Source of the DNA: Lachnospiraceae bacterium M18-1
Lineage (GTDB): Bacteria; Bacillota; Clostridia; Lachnospirales; Lachnospiraceae
Direction: 5' to 3'
NCBI GenBank assembly: GCA_000403295.2
Contig: KE159612.1
Coordinates: 320,181 to 384,180 of the forward strand
DNA: 64,000 nucleotides
Part shown: one piece after another, positions 17,204 through 25,518 of the stretch
How the letters are laid out: every line of letters starts with the position of its first letter
Numbering within the stretch: the stretch's first letter is position 1
Notes under the pieces: model-generated
What the model saw: only the letters and a program-made list of their open reading frames with translations
Told to the model about the DNA's origin: nothing
Database searches by the model: none
Made by a program: the position numbers and the translations under genes

Positions 17204-18355
17204 ATGGTAAATGTAAGCGTGAAGGAGCCGGATATCGGTTTTCAGACAGCAGACATCAATAAAACTGCCGGTACCGGAATCAAGACATCTCAGTCAGACG
17301 AGTTCAAGAAGCTGCTCCAGGGAAAACAGGATGACGGTCAGGAGAACAGCAGCCAGGAAGTATCCAAGGATACGAAGCCGGATCAGGCGGAAGCGTCTAA
17401 GAAGCCGGATGAGGGCAAGGACAAAGAGACTGAGGAAGGTACATCCGAAGATGCGGTCAGTACAGACGACAGCCAGGCAAGAGGACTTCTTGCAGCGTAT
17501 CAGATGGATAACGGGCTGCGTCCGGAACTTCTGACGGCAGAGCCGGAGGTCGTGATCGAGATGCCGGAAGGGATTCAGGCAGACATGGAGATCGCAACAG
17601 CGGACCTTTCAGAAACGATGACAGCCGGGGAGATGCCGGAGCAGGCCAATGTACAGACAGAGGCAGTATCAGAGACAGATTTCCAGGCAGAAGTAAAGCC
17701 GGCAGAGACTGTCCAGGTAAAAGCATCGGAAGCCGGGGCGGAGGAAACAGAGTCCTCAGAGACAGCAGAGGCAGTACCGGTCCGCAGGGAGACAGTGAAT
17801 ACACAGTCTGCAGGAGAAGAAAACCAGGCTCAGACGGATGACCATCAGGCGCAGCAGTCTGCGGCAGCATCAGCAGTCCAGACATCCGTGAGGACGGTGC
17901 AGGCGGATGCAAATCCCCAGGAGGTCACTACAGTTCATGTAGCACAGCCGGAAGAACTTCCCGATAAGCTGACAGATCAGATCCTTGGAAAGATGCAGGA
18001 AGGAGTACAGTCCTTTGAGATTGAGATCGAACCGGAGAACCTTGGGAAGATCGCAGTCAAGATCATGTACGAGGACGGCCAGGCAACAGTATCCATTCTC
18101 TGTACAGAGAAAAAGGCGCTGGATGTGCTGGGGAATCATGCCAGAGAGATCGGCGGTATCATTGACCGCAATCTTGGCGGCGAGACGAAGATCTTCGTAG
18201 AAAAGCAGGAGCCTGATTACCTGAACCAGAACAAAGATGAGAACCAGCATGGAAAGCAGGATGAGCAGGGACAGCAGAAGGAAAGCCATAAGAAGCAGGA
18301 TTCTGAGGATTCGGAACAGTTCCTTCAAAAGCTCCGTCTGGGACTTACCGTTTAA
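17204..18355 (+). CDS. fliK: Flagellar hook-length control protein FliK
   Basis: A 383-residue export-switch ruler. The N-terminal 240 residues are low complexity (Glu, Ala, Gln, Thr, Ser), as expected for the extended ruler. The C-terminal domain (about 250-345) has the conserved EIEIEPENLGKIAVKI block that switches FlhB specificity. A Gln/Lys/Asp-rich tail follows. ATG follows GAAAGGAGG. Confidence 0.9.
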   Translation: MVNVSVKEPDIGFQTADINKTAGTGIKTSQSDEFKKLLQGKQDDGQENSSQEVSKDTKPDQAEASKKPDEGKDKETEEGTSEDAVSTDDSQARGLLAAYQMDNGLRPELLTAEPEVVIEMPEGIQADMEIATADLSETMTAGEMPEQANVQTEAVSETDFQAEVKPAETVQVKASEAGAEETESSETAEAVPVRRETVNTQSAGEENQAQTDDHQAQQSAAASAVQTSVRTVQADANPQEVTTVHVAQPEELPDKLTDQILGKMQEGVQSFEIEIEPENLGKIAVKIMYEDGQATVSILCTEKKALDVLGNHAREIGGIIDRNLGGETKIFVEKQEPDYLNQNKDENQHGKQDEQGQQKESHKKQDSEDSEQFLQKLRLGLTV

Positions 18356-18416
18356 AAGGCAGTCAGGAAGTAATGAAGTATGTTAAATAACGAAGCAGAA
18401 AGAAAGGAGAACATGT

Positions 18417-18986
18417 ATGGCAGTAAATTTCGACAGCAATGTGGCTCAGGGCGTATATAATTCTAATCTGACGACTCAGGCGGAAGCAAAGTCTGATAAG
18501 TCCACACTCAGCACCGATGATTTCTGGACGCTGATCGCCGCGGAGCTGAAGTATCAGGATATGTCCAATCCGATGGACAATGCGGCAATGATGGAGCAGA
18601 TCACCCAGATGTCGAGCATGAGCACCATGAATTCCATGGCAACGGCAATTTCCAATTTCTCGACGGTAATCAACAATCTGTCTTCCGTAACATTGACCAC
18701 ATATTCTACAGGACTTCTTGGAAGGGAAGTTACAGTCGTAACAGAGACTGACGAGAAGGGAAATGTTGTATCAACGAAGAAGGGGATCGTCACCGGAGTC
18801 GACCTGACAGGAGCCACTTCCGTATATGTAGACGGCAAGAAATATGAGCTTTCAAGCATCATGGCGATCGGAGACGTGCCGAAGGTCGATACGGACAATA
18901 GTACCGATGATAAGACTGACGACAAGACGGACAGCGAAGATAAGACAGAAGGGTCAACAGAGACAAAGCCGGATACCGAAAAATAG
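18417..18986 (+). CDS. flgD: Flagellar hook-cap scaffold FlgD
   Basis: A 189-residue hook assembly cap protein. The conserved N-terminal motif (LSTDDFWTLIAAELKYQD, then NPMDNAAMMEQITQMS) is clear, followed by GLLGREVTVV. The C-terminal 30 residues are a Lys/Asp/Thr/Ser tail. The Ig/tudor domain of longer FlgD proteins is mostly absent, as in other Clostridia. ATG follows AAAGGAG. Confidence 0.92.
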   Translation: MAVNFDSNVAQGVYNSNLTTQAEAKSDKSTLSTDDFWTLIAAELKYQDMSNPMDNAAMMEQITQMSSMSTMNSMATAISNFSTVINNLSSVTLTTYSTGLLGREVTVVTETDEKGNVVSTKKGIVTGVDLTGATSVYVDGKKYELSSIMAIGDVPKVDTDNSTDDKTDDKTDSEDKTEGSTETKPDTEK

Positions 18987-19019
18987 TAACTGTGCATTTC
19001 ATAGATAAAGGCGGTGCAT

Positions 19020-19442
19020 ATGATGGGAGATAAGATCAATCAGATTCCTCCAGTCGGTCAGATCAATCAGATTACGAATGCCGGCGCGCTGAAGCTAAAA
19101 TCTGCTTCGCTGCAGCTTCAGAAGACGGCGGACACCACTCCGGGCGTACAGTTTGCAGACCTTCTGCAGCAGGAGGCACAAAAAGCACAATCTGTCCAGT
19201 TCTCAAAGCATGCGGCGCGGAGAGTGCAGGAACGCGGCATCGATATGACAGACAATCTTCTCAATGACCTCAACCAGGCAGTTCAGAAAGCCCGGGCGAA
19301 GGGCGCCAGGGATGTAGTCATTATCGGAGAGAGCGGTGCCTTTATTGTAAATGTCCCGAATAACGTGGTCGTAACGACGATGTCAGGAACAGAAATGAAA
19401 GAAAACATATTTACGAATATTGACAGTGCCGTACTTATGTAA
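19020..19442 (+). CDS. Flagellar operon protein, TIGR02530 type
   Basis: A 140-residue conserved Firmicute protein of uncertain role found between flgD and flgE. The central block FSKHAARRVQERGIDMTDN and the following DVVIIGESGAFIVNVPN are diagnostic of the family. ATG at 19020 (or 19023) is preferred to GTG at 19014, because AAGGCGG at 19008-19014 is then correctly spaced. It probably assists hook assembly or export, by position only. Confidence 0.82.
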   Translation: MMGDKINQIPPVGQINQITNAGALKLKSASLQLQKTADTTPGVQFADLLQQEAQKAQSVQFSKHAARRVQERGIDMTDNLLNDLNQAVQKARAKGARDVVIIGESGAFIVNVPNNVVVTTMSGTEMKENIFTNIDSAVLM

Positions 19443-19520
19443 GCCGGACCATTTGTGGAGGTTTCGTATCTGCGTGACTCGCAGGTACAGACATGTCCCG
19501 CTGCCTGCAGTGAGGGCATG

Positions 19521-19617
19521 CTGGTACATCACTGTATACCCAAAGGGCATCCTATGATATATGTCCTGCGGGACGGGCGTACTCCGTCCGATCAGGTATC
19601 ATGCAATGATGTACCAG
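19521..19617 (+). ncRNA. Structured leader element before flgE
   Basis: CTGGTACATCA (19521-19531) pairs perfectly with TGATGTACCAG (19607-19617), enclosing 75 bases. Inside, GGAC at 19571-19574 can pair either with GTCC (19563-19566) or, extended to GGACGG (19571-19576), with CCGTCC (19584-19589), so two hairpins exclude each other. It sits 44 bases before flgE and matches no riboswitch class I recognise. Confidence 0.5.
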
Positions 19618-19661
19618 GTACGGCAGAGGGTTGTATAGACAAAGAAAGGAAGTAGAATAAA

Positions 19662-21017
19662 ATGGTCAGATCAATGATAGCAGGAGTCGCAGGACTCAGA
19701 GCACATCAGTCCAAGATGGACGTGATCGGTAATAATATCGCGAATGTAAATACATGGGGATTCAAAGGCTACAGCTATAACTTTAAAGATTCTATGTACA
19801 CCAACTCCCTTAACAGCAGCGGCGGTAGCGTGCTGGCAGGAGCTTCAGGCGGACGTAACGCGTCCCAGGTAGGTTATGGTTCGCAGTTATCCTCTATTTC
19901 CAATGTTTTTGAAACAGGCGCTCCGTCTCCGTCAGCCAATCCGATGGACTGTATGATTGACGGTACAGGGTTCTTCCTGGTAGGAACTATGGTAAACGGA
20001 AGCTTTTCCAATGTGGCGGATTCCGGACTGAATCTGTCCAGAGTCGGGATCTTCCGTGTTGACGAGAACGGATATCTGGTAGATGACCAGAGAAGCTATG
20101 TGTATGGATATGCGGTGCAGGAAGGGACCGGTATTCCGGAGACACCGGCTACGGCGGCTTCGAAGACAACAACAGGAATTACTGCTGAATTTGATGACCC
20201 AACGAAACCAACGACAATTACGATTGGCGGGATTACGGTAGGCTTATCAGCAAATATAAAATCAGAAAGCCAGATGGAGGACGCAATACAGGAATGGGTG
20301 ACTTATGTCACAAACAGTAAGAATCAGGCTCCTAATAATACGGATAATACTGACCCTAAAAAACCAATAATCGATGAAAAATTTGCGAATGTGGCGATAG
20401 CCTTTGACGGAGTGGGAAGAACAGGGACGACAGGTAATTATCAGTGGACTGCAAAGTTTAAGATTACATCTGTGACCACCGGAGATGAATCGGAGCAGAA
20501 TGTCGATGATGTTCTTGGTGTGTTGGGGGTTGACCCTGCTCAAGGTGTTGATGCGAGCAAGACTGTGAATGGTACCACCTGGACACCTGGTATCCCTGCA
20601 ATTTATTCAGACCAGCTGTCCACACTTAAGATTCCGAATGATCCAAATACAGGATTACCGTATGACCTGAAGAACTATTCCATCAGCGCAGACGGAACCG
20701 TTACAGGTGTAGATGACCAGAACCGCCCGATCGTGATCGGAAAGGTTGCCATCGTTTCCGTACAGAACCCGAACGGTCTGGAAAAGACCAGTGGTTACTA
20801 CTACAAGATCGGTGAAAACGCGGGTGAGGTTACTCACGAACAGCCGAACACCAGCCCGGCAGGATATATCATGGGAAGCAACCTGGAGATGGCGAACGTA
20901 GACCTGGCAAACGAATTCTCCAACATCATTACCACCCAGAGAGGATTCCAGGCGAACTCCAAGATCATCACAGTAACTGATGAGATGCTGCAGGAACTTG
21001 TAAATATGAAACGTTAA
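19662..21017 (+). CDS. flgE: Flagellar hook protein FlgE
   Basis: A 451-residue hook subunit. N-terminal rod/hook signature (VIGNNIANVNTWGFKGYSYN), then TGFFLV, the variable outer domains (about 165-320, visibly more A-rich in base composition than the flanks), then the conserved C-terminal block (GSNLEMANVDLANEFSNIIT, TQRGFQANSKIITVTDEML). ATG follows AAAGGAAG. The variable segment faces the outside of the hook. Confidence 0.95.
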   Translation: MVRSMIAGVAGLRAHQSKMDVIGNNIANVNTWGFKGYSYNFKDSMYTNSLNSSGGSVLAGASGGRNASQVGYGSQLSSISNVFETGAPSPSANPMDCMIDGTGFFLVGTMVNGSFSNVADSGLNLSRVGIFRVDENGYLVDDQRSYVYGYAVQEGTGIPETPATAASKTTTGITAEFDDPTKPTTITIGGITVGLSANIKSESQMEDAIQEWVTYVTNSKNQAPNNTDNTDPKKPIIDEKFANVAIAFDGVGRTGTTGNYQWTAKFKITSVTTGDESEQNVDDVLGVLGVDPAQGVDASKTVNGTTWTPGIPAIYSDQLSTLKIPNDPNTGLPYDLKNYSISADGTVTGVDDQNRPIVIGKVAIVSVQNPNGLEKTSGYYYKIGENAGEVTHEQPNTSPAGYIMGSNLEMANVDLANEFSNIITTQRGFQANSKIITVTDEMLQELVNMKR

Positions 21018-21438
21018 TGATAGTAAATAATAGTTTCAGGTAAGTGAAAATAATCTGACATAGAAACTGTTTATTTGCATATCCATATAAATATCGCTGG
21101 AGAAATATACGGTCCGCGGGGCCGGGCAATCCGCTGCAGGACCCCGCAGACTGTAATATTTCCCGGCCTGATGTACTGTCTGTAAGAATTTAGACTTAAC
21201 GTAACTGTTCAAAGCAGATACCTTGTAAAACGACCGAATGGCCGTAATGGGATGCTCTTTGAGTATTTCATGTAAAACGGCCGAATGGCCAAATTTATTT
21301 ACAGTTTCGCAATTCAGGCGGTCACTGTTAATTATTATATTACAGGTATGAAGCCTGTAACTAATGTAGAGGAGGCAAAAACGCCGGCCGGGATATAACA
21401 GATTCTGGCAGCGTTTGAAAAAGAAGAGGGAATATGAT
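21018..21438 (+). other. flgE-flbD intergenic region: large hairpin and repeats
   Basis: A 421-base gap without a gene. A long imperfect hairpin spans about 21100-21163 (GTCCGCGGGG pairing with CCCCGCAGAC, extended by AAATAT/ATATTT). An inverted copy of the GCATCCCATT repeat is at 21218-21255 and a half copy at 21270-21290 (GTAAAACGGCCGAATGGCC). No promoter of good quality is seen. Confidence 0.55.
21218..21255 (-). repeat. GCATCCCATT intergenic repeat, inverted copy
   Basis: Its complement reads GCATCCCATTACGGCCATTC, then CGGTCGTTTTACAAGGTAT at the other end, with 33 of 38 positions equal to 17026-17063. A partial second copy follows at 21270-21290 in the same orientation. Confidence 0.65.
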
Positions 21439-21636
21439 ATGATAATGCTGACCAAATTAAATGACAATAAGATCGTGCTGAACTGCGATCAGATTGAATC
21501 GGTAGAACTGATACCGGAGTCCAAGGTCATCATGATGAATGGGAAGTTCTTCATCGTGAAGGAAAGCGCCGAGGAGATCATTGAAAAAACAATTGCGTAT
21601 AATGAAAAAATTCATAGTTTCCATACGGACAGATAA
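21439..21636 (+). CDS. flbD: Flagellar protein FlbD
   Basis: A 65-residue small protein of the flagellar FlbD family (begins MIMLTKLNDNKIVLNCDQIE). It is usually found directly before motA, as here, but its role is poorly defined. The ATG at 21439 is eight bases after AAGAAGAGGG; an upstream in-frame start at 21415 lacks a ribosome site. Confidence 0.85.
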   Translation: MIMLTKLNDNKIVLNCDQIESVELIPESKVIMMNGKFFIVKESAEEIIEKTIAYNEKIHSFHTDR

Positions 21637-21660
21637 AAAGGTAAGGGCGGTGAAGAGAAT

Positions 21661-22470
21661 ATGGATATAACAACAATTTTAGGTGTAATTATAAGTGCGG
21701 TGCTGATCGTATTTGTCGGTATTAGTCCGGAAAAACTGGGGAACTTCTGGGACCCGCCGAGTTTGGCTATTGTTGTTGGCGGCGCTATAGCGGCAGTAGT
21801 TGCCAGTTACCCATTGAAGACGCTTGCAACGATTCCCAAGATGATGGCGCTCCTGATCCAGGGAAACCGTTACAACATCGGTTTTCTGGTAGACACACTG
21901 GAAGAGATGGCGCAGCTGGCCAGAAAGAACGGCTTGCTGGCATTGGAAGAAAAGGCAAATGAGATTGACGACCCGTTTTTCAAACAGGGGATCATGCTCA
22001 TCGTAGATGCCACGGAACCCGAAGAGGTCCGGTCACTTTTGGAAAATGAAGTGGACGCCATGTCTGCGCGGCATGAGGAAGGTATTAACCTGTTCAACAA
22101 AGCTTCCGCGTTTTCACCGGCTTTCGGTATGATCGGAACACTGGTCGGACTGGTTAACATGCTCAAGGGGATGGATTTAGATTCCGGAGGAGCCTCCGCC
22201 ATCGGACCGGCCATGGCAACAGCGCTGATCACAACATTCTATGGATGTATCCTTGCAAACGTACTTTTCTCACCTATTGCGAATAAGCTGACGGTCAGAA
22301 ATGAAGAAGAACTTCTGTATAAACAGATCATGATCGAAGGTATCCTTGCGATCCAGTCAGGAGACAATCCGAAGTTCCTGAAAGAGAAACTGGTTACATA
22401 CGTTGCCCAGAAGGGACGCGTTAAGCTCCTTGATTCTGCAGGCGGCGGAAAGGCTGACGCGGGAGAGTAA
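21661..22470 (+). CDS. motA: Flagellar stator protein MotA
   Basis: A 269-residue membrane protein of the proton- or sodium-driven stator. Four membrane spans are expected; the last two lie near AFGMIGTLVGLVNML (about 155-170) and ALITTFYGCILANVLFSPIA (about 188-207). The cytoplasmic loop holds charged residues facing FliG. Coupled to motB. Confidence 0.94.
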   Translation: MDITTILGVIISAVLIVFVGISPEKLGNFWDPPSLAIVVGGAIAAVVASYPLKTLATIPKMMALLIQGNRYNIGFLVDTLEEMAQLARKNGLLALEEKANEIDDPFFKQGIMLIVDATEPEEVRSLLENEVDAMSARHEEGINLFNKASAFSPAFGMIGTLVGLVNMLKGMDLDSGGASAIGPAMATALITTFYGCILANVLFSPIANKLTVRNEEELLYKQIMIEGILAIQSGDNPKFLKEKLVTYVAQKGRVKLLDSAGGGKADAGE

Positions 22471-22536
22471 GAGAGAGGTGCATATCCGGCTGAGAGTTGA
22501 ATGATACGGATATGCGGCAGGCAACAGGAGGAGAAT

Positions 22537-23304
22537 ATGAAGAAAAGGAATAAATCATCCGGCGGCGGCGCCAACTGGATGGATACATACGGTGACCTGG
22601 TTACACTTTTGCTGTGTTTTTTCGTGCTCCTGTATTCCATCTCTACCGTAGACCAGGCAAAGTGGGTGCAGGTCGTAAAAAGCTTTAACCCAAATGCAGT
22701 GGAAGTCTCGCAGATTGCCATAGATAACGTACCGGATGCTACTGACGAAGTCCCCAACCATGTTGAGGACGGATCTCTGGATGAGGATGAGTTCGACGCC
22801 CTTTACGAGAGCCTGAGAAAGGCTTTGGAGGAGGCCGGGCTTGAAGGAGAGGTGGATCTGTACAAAGGCGATGGATTTACGTTCGTTACATTCCGTGACA
22901 ATGTGTTTTTCGCCGGGGACAGTTCCATTATAAAAGATGAAGGAAAAGGAATCCTGGATCAGTTTGCAACGATCATCTCAGGGGTGGCGGATTCCGTCAA
23001 GGAGATCCAGATCCTTGGACACACTACACAGGCAGATCCGAATATTCCGAATGAGCCGGAATCAGACCGCGTGCTTTCTGCGGAAAGAGCGGCCAGGGTT
23101 ACGGCCTATATTCAGCAGCGGACATCGGTACCGGCGGACAGACTGGTTGCAGTATCTTACGGACAGTTCCGGCCGATCGCTCCTTTCGATACGGAGGAGA
23201 GCAGGGCAAAGAACCGAAGGGTAGAGATGCTGATCACCAAGTCGGATACCGTGGAGAAGAGTCTGGAAGAATACTATGCGGAGATGAACAGAGAAGTACA
23301 GTGA
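22537..23304 (+). CDS. motB: Flagellar stator protein MotB
   Basis: A 255-residue stator anchor. A single membrane span (about 17-38) begins with the ion-binding aspartate in the YGDLVTLLLCFFVLL block. The C-terminal OmpA-like peptidoglycan-binding domain contains HTTQADPN and LSAERAARVTAYI, and SRAKNRRVEMLI. ATG at 22537 is chosen because AGGAGGAG (22526-22533) precedes it; the frame is open to 22501. No fliL follows, unlike many Clostridia. Confidence 0.94.
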   Translation: MKKRNKSSGGGANWMDTYGDLVTLLLCFFVLLYSISTVDQAKWVQVVKSFNPNAVEVSQIAIDNVPDATDEVPNHVEDGSLDEDEFDALYESLRKALEEAGLEGEVDLYKGDGFTFVTFRDNVFFAGDSSIIKDEGKGILDQFATIISGVADSVKEIQILGHTTQADPNIPNEPESDRVLSAERAARVTAYIQQRTSVPADRLVAVSYGQFRPIAPFDTEESRAKNRRVEMLITKSDTVEKSLEEYYAEMNREVQ

Positions 23305-23451
23305 CCGCTGCTGCAGACCGGACTTACGGTGAACAGCGGGCAGGCTCTTCGGAACGCAGGCTCAACGACCATAGTATGCGGAAAACACTGCCGCCGGCAG
23401 AGTTTCTGCATTGCTGAACACGATAATATATAATGAAAGTAGGGGTTTGGG

Positions 23452-24468
23452 ATGGCAGATGTATTATCACAAAGTCAAATAGACGCGCTGCTGAATTCAA
23501 TGCAAAATGCCGAATCGGAAACAAAGGCGTCGGAGCCTGAGAAAAAACCGAAGCAGGAATACAGAAAATATGACTTCTATAGTCCGAAAAAGTATACAAA
23601 AGACAAGCTGAAAATGCTTCGCAGCATTTATGATAATTACTCCAGGATCGCGACGTCGCAGATCAACGGCCTGTTTCGTCTGGTAAGCGAGGTGGAAGTA
23701 GTCGGGATTGAAGAACAGCGCTACTACGAATTTGGAAATGCGCTGAATGAAACGGATGTACTGACTGTAGCTGATGTGGAGCTTCCGGATAATTCTACCA
23801 ATCCGCCCGTACTTTTCCATATAGCGCCTACGCTGATGACGGCGATGATCGACCGGATGCTGGGAGGACTTGGATTTGACAGGTCCATTGATATATCATA
23901 TACTTATACAGACATAGAACTTGCATTATATGAGAAGATCATCAAATATCTGGTGGCGATCAATACGGATGTGTGGGGGACTCATATCTCACTGAAAACA
24001 GAGTTTGAGCATATTGAGGAGAACCCAAGCATGTTCCAGGGCATCAGCGTGGATGAGACAGTTGTCATCATTATGCTGAGCATCACGCTGGGAGATATGG
24101 CGGGAACAATGAATATCTGTATCCCCGGAACACTCCTGAGCAATATATTTGATATCATCGATAAGACGAAACATATTGCGAAGAAGGGTGAGCACGCCAA
24201 GAGCAATAAGGAAGAGATCATGGACAGTATCCGGGAGTCAAGGCTGGATATCATGGCGCAGCTTGGTGTGGCGCAGCTGAACCTGGACGATGTTTACAAT
24301 CTCCATGTGGGAGACGTGATCGACCTGAACAAGCCGCAGGATTCGCTGGTTTCCCTGTATATCGAGGGACAGCCGTGGTTCAACGGGCAGCTTGGCGTAC
24401 ATAACAAAAATGTCGCAGTAAAGATAGAAGACCGCATTATTGAAAACAAAGAAGATGTGGCGGTATAA
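23452..24468 (+). CDS. fliM: Flagellar motor switch protein FliM
   Basis: A 338-residue C-ring protein. The CheY-binding N-terminal peptide is VLSQSQIDALLNSM; the CheC-like middle domain (about 50-235) and C-terminal SPOA domain (about 255-330, GQPWFNGQLGVHNKNVAVKI) follow. ATG at 23452. The preceding 147-base gap contains a CTGCCGCCGGCAG stem but no fliL-like ORF. Confidence 0.95.
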   Translation: MADVLSQSQIDALLNSMQNAESETKASEPEKKPKQEYRKYDFYSPKKYTKDKLKMLRSIYDNYSRIATSQINGLFRLVSEVEVVGIEEQRYYEFGNALNETDVLTVADVELPDNSTNPPVLFHIAPTLMTAMIDRMLGGLGFDRSIDISYTYTDIELALYEKIIKYLVAINTDVWGTHISLKTEFEHIEENPSMFQGISVDETVVIIMLSITLGDMAGTMNICIPGTLLSNIFDIIDKTKHIAKKGEHAKSNKEEIMDSIRESRLDIMAQLGVAQLNLDDVYNLHVGDVIDLNKPQDSLVSLYIEGQPWFNGQLGVHNKNVAVKIEDRIIENKEDVAV

Positions 24469-24565
24469 ATTGCCATTACCGGCAACACATGGTGGTAGAA
24501 AGTCTGATGTCACAGTTTGCACCAGCTCCTATCACGATTACTGCATTATTTACCAGATAAATCAG

Positions 24566-24594
24566 TTGAAATATCTGTGTATATAAATTACAAT
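24566..24594 (+). promoter_or_regulatory. Sigma-A type promoter before cheY
   Basis: TTGAAA (24566-24571), 17 bp, TACAAT (24589-24594): five of six matches in each box at ideal spacing. It lies 32 bases before the cheY start and would drive cheY-flgC-fliY and beyond independently of the main operon promoter. Confidence 0.6.
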
Positions 24595-24626
24595 AAGTAT
24601 AAATTAAAAAAGAGAGGTATAGGAAA

Positions 24627-24986
24627 ATGGCAAAAATAATGTTAGTAGATGACGCTGCATTTATGAGGATGATGTTGAAGAATACGCTTACCCAGGCAGG
24701 CTATACGGACCTGGTCGAGGCGGAGGACGGCGCAAAAGCAGTTGAGGTGTATTCAGCGGAGAAGCCGGACCTCGTATTCATGGACATTACCATGCCGAAC
24801 AAAGACGGTCTGGAGACTTTGAAGGAGATCAAGGGAATGGATCCCGGAGCGACGATCGTAATGTGTTCCGCCATGGGCCAGGAGGCGATGGTTATGGATT
24901 CTATTAAGTCCGGAGCAAAGGACTTTATCGTAAAACCATTTAAGCCGGAGCGTATTTTGTCAACCGTGAAGAAAATTCTTGGCTAA
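24627..24986 (+). CDS. cheY: Chemotaxis response regulator CheY
   Basis: A 119-residue single receiver domain. The acidic pair D8-D9, phosphorylated D53 (LVFMDITMP), the Ser/Thr switch in MCSAMGQ and the lysine in FIVKPF are all present. It carries the CheA signal to FliM and FliY. It has its own upstream promoter and precedes flgC by 14 bases. Confidence 0.95.
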   Translation: MAKIMLVDDAAFMRMMLKNTLTQAGYTDLVEAEDGAKAVEVYSAEKPDLVFMDITMPNKDGLETLKEIKGMDPGATIVMCSAMGQEAMVMDSIKSGAKDFIVKPFKPERILSTVKKILG

Positions 24987-25000
24987 ACGGGAGGTGCATT

Positions 25001-25480
25001 ATGTCTTTTTTAAGTTCGTTTGATATCAGTGCATCTGCACTGACGGCAGAGAGACAGCGGCTGGATATTGCTTCGCAGAATCTTGCGAATACCAATACCA
25101 CCCGTACAGCAAGCGGAGATGGTCCATACCGCAGAAAAATGGTAGTATTTCAGGAGATTCCATCTGCAAATGTGACTTCTTCGGGTTATTCTGCTGCTTC
25201 CGGTTCTTTCCGTTCAAGATTCAACAGTCTGTTGAACAAAAGCGCTGCAAAGGGAGGAGTACGGGTTACTGAGATCGTAGAAGACCAGAGGGACCTGTAC
25301 CCGGTTTATAACCCCGATCATCCGGATGCCGATGAGCAGGGCTATGTTATGATGCCCAACGTAGATCCGGTGAAGGAGACAGTGGATGCCATGGCCGCAA
25401 CCCGGTCTTATGAGGCAAATATTACGGCATTCAACGCGATGAAGACGATGGCACTTAGAGCATTGGACATCGGAAAATAG
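25001..25480 (+). CDS. flgC: Flagellar basal-body rod protein FlgC, displaced
   Basis: A 159-residue proximal-rod subunit. The N-terminal DIASQNLANTNTTRT and the C-terminal VDPVKETVDAMAATRSYEAN, ending in MALRALDIGK, identify FlgC. Normally flgC lies between flgB and fliE, but here it sits between cheY and fliY, about 14 kb downstream. No second copy is seen in the window. ATG follows CGGGAGG. Confidence 0.95.
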   Translation: MSFLSSFDISASALTAERQRLDIASQNLANTNTTRTASGDGPYRRKMVVFQEIPSANVTSSGYSAASGSFRSRFNSLLNKSAAKGGVRVTEIVEDQRDLYPVYNPDHPDADEQGYVMMPNVDPVKETVDAMAATRSYEANITAFNAMKTMALRALDIGK

Positions 25481-25518
25481 TATGAGGGGGATTTTCCCGA
25501 AAGGAGAGTAGCGTTAGT

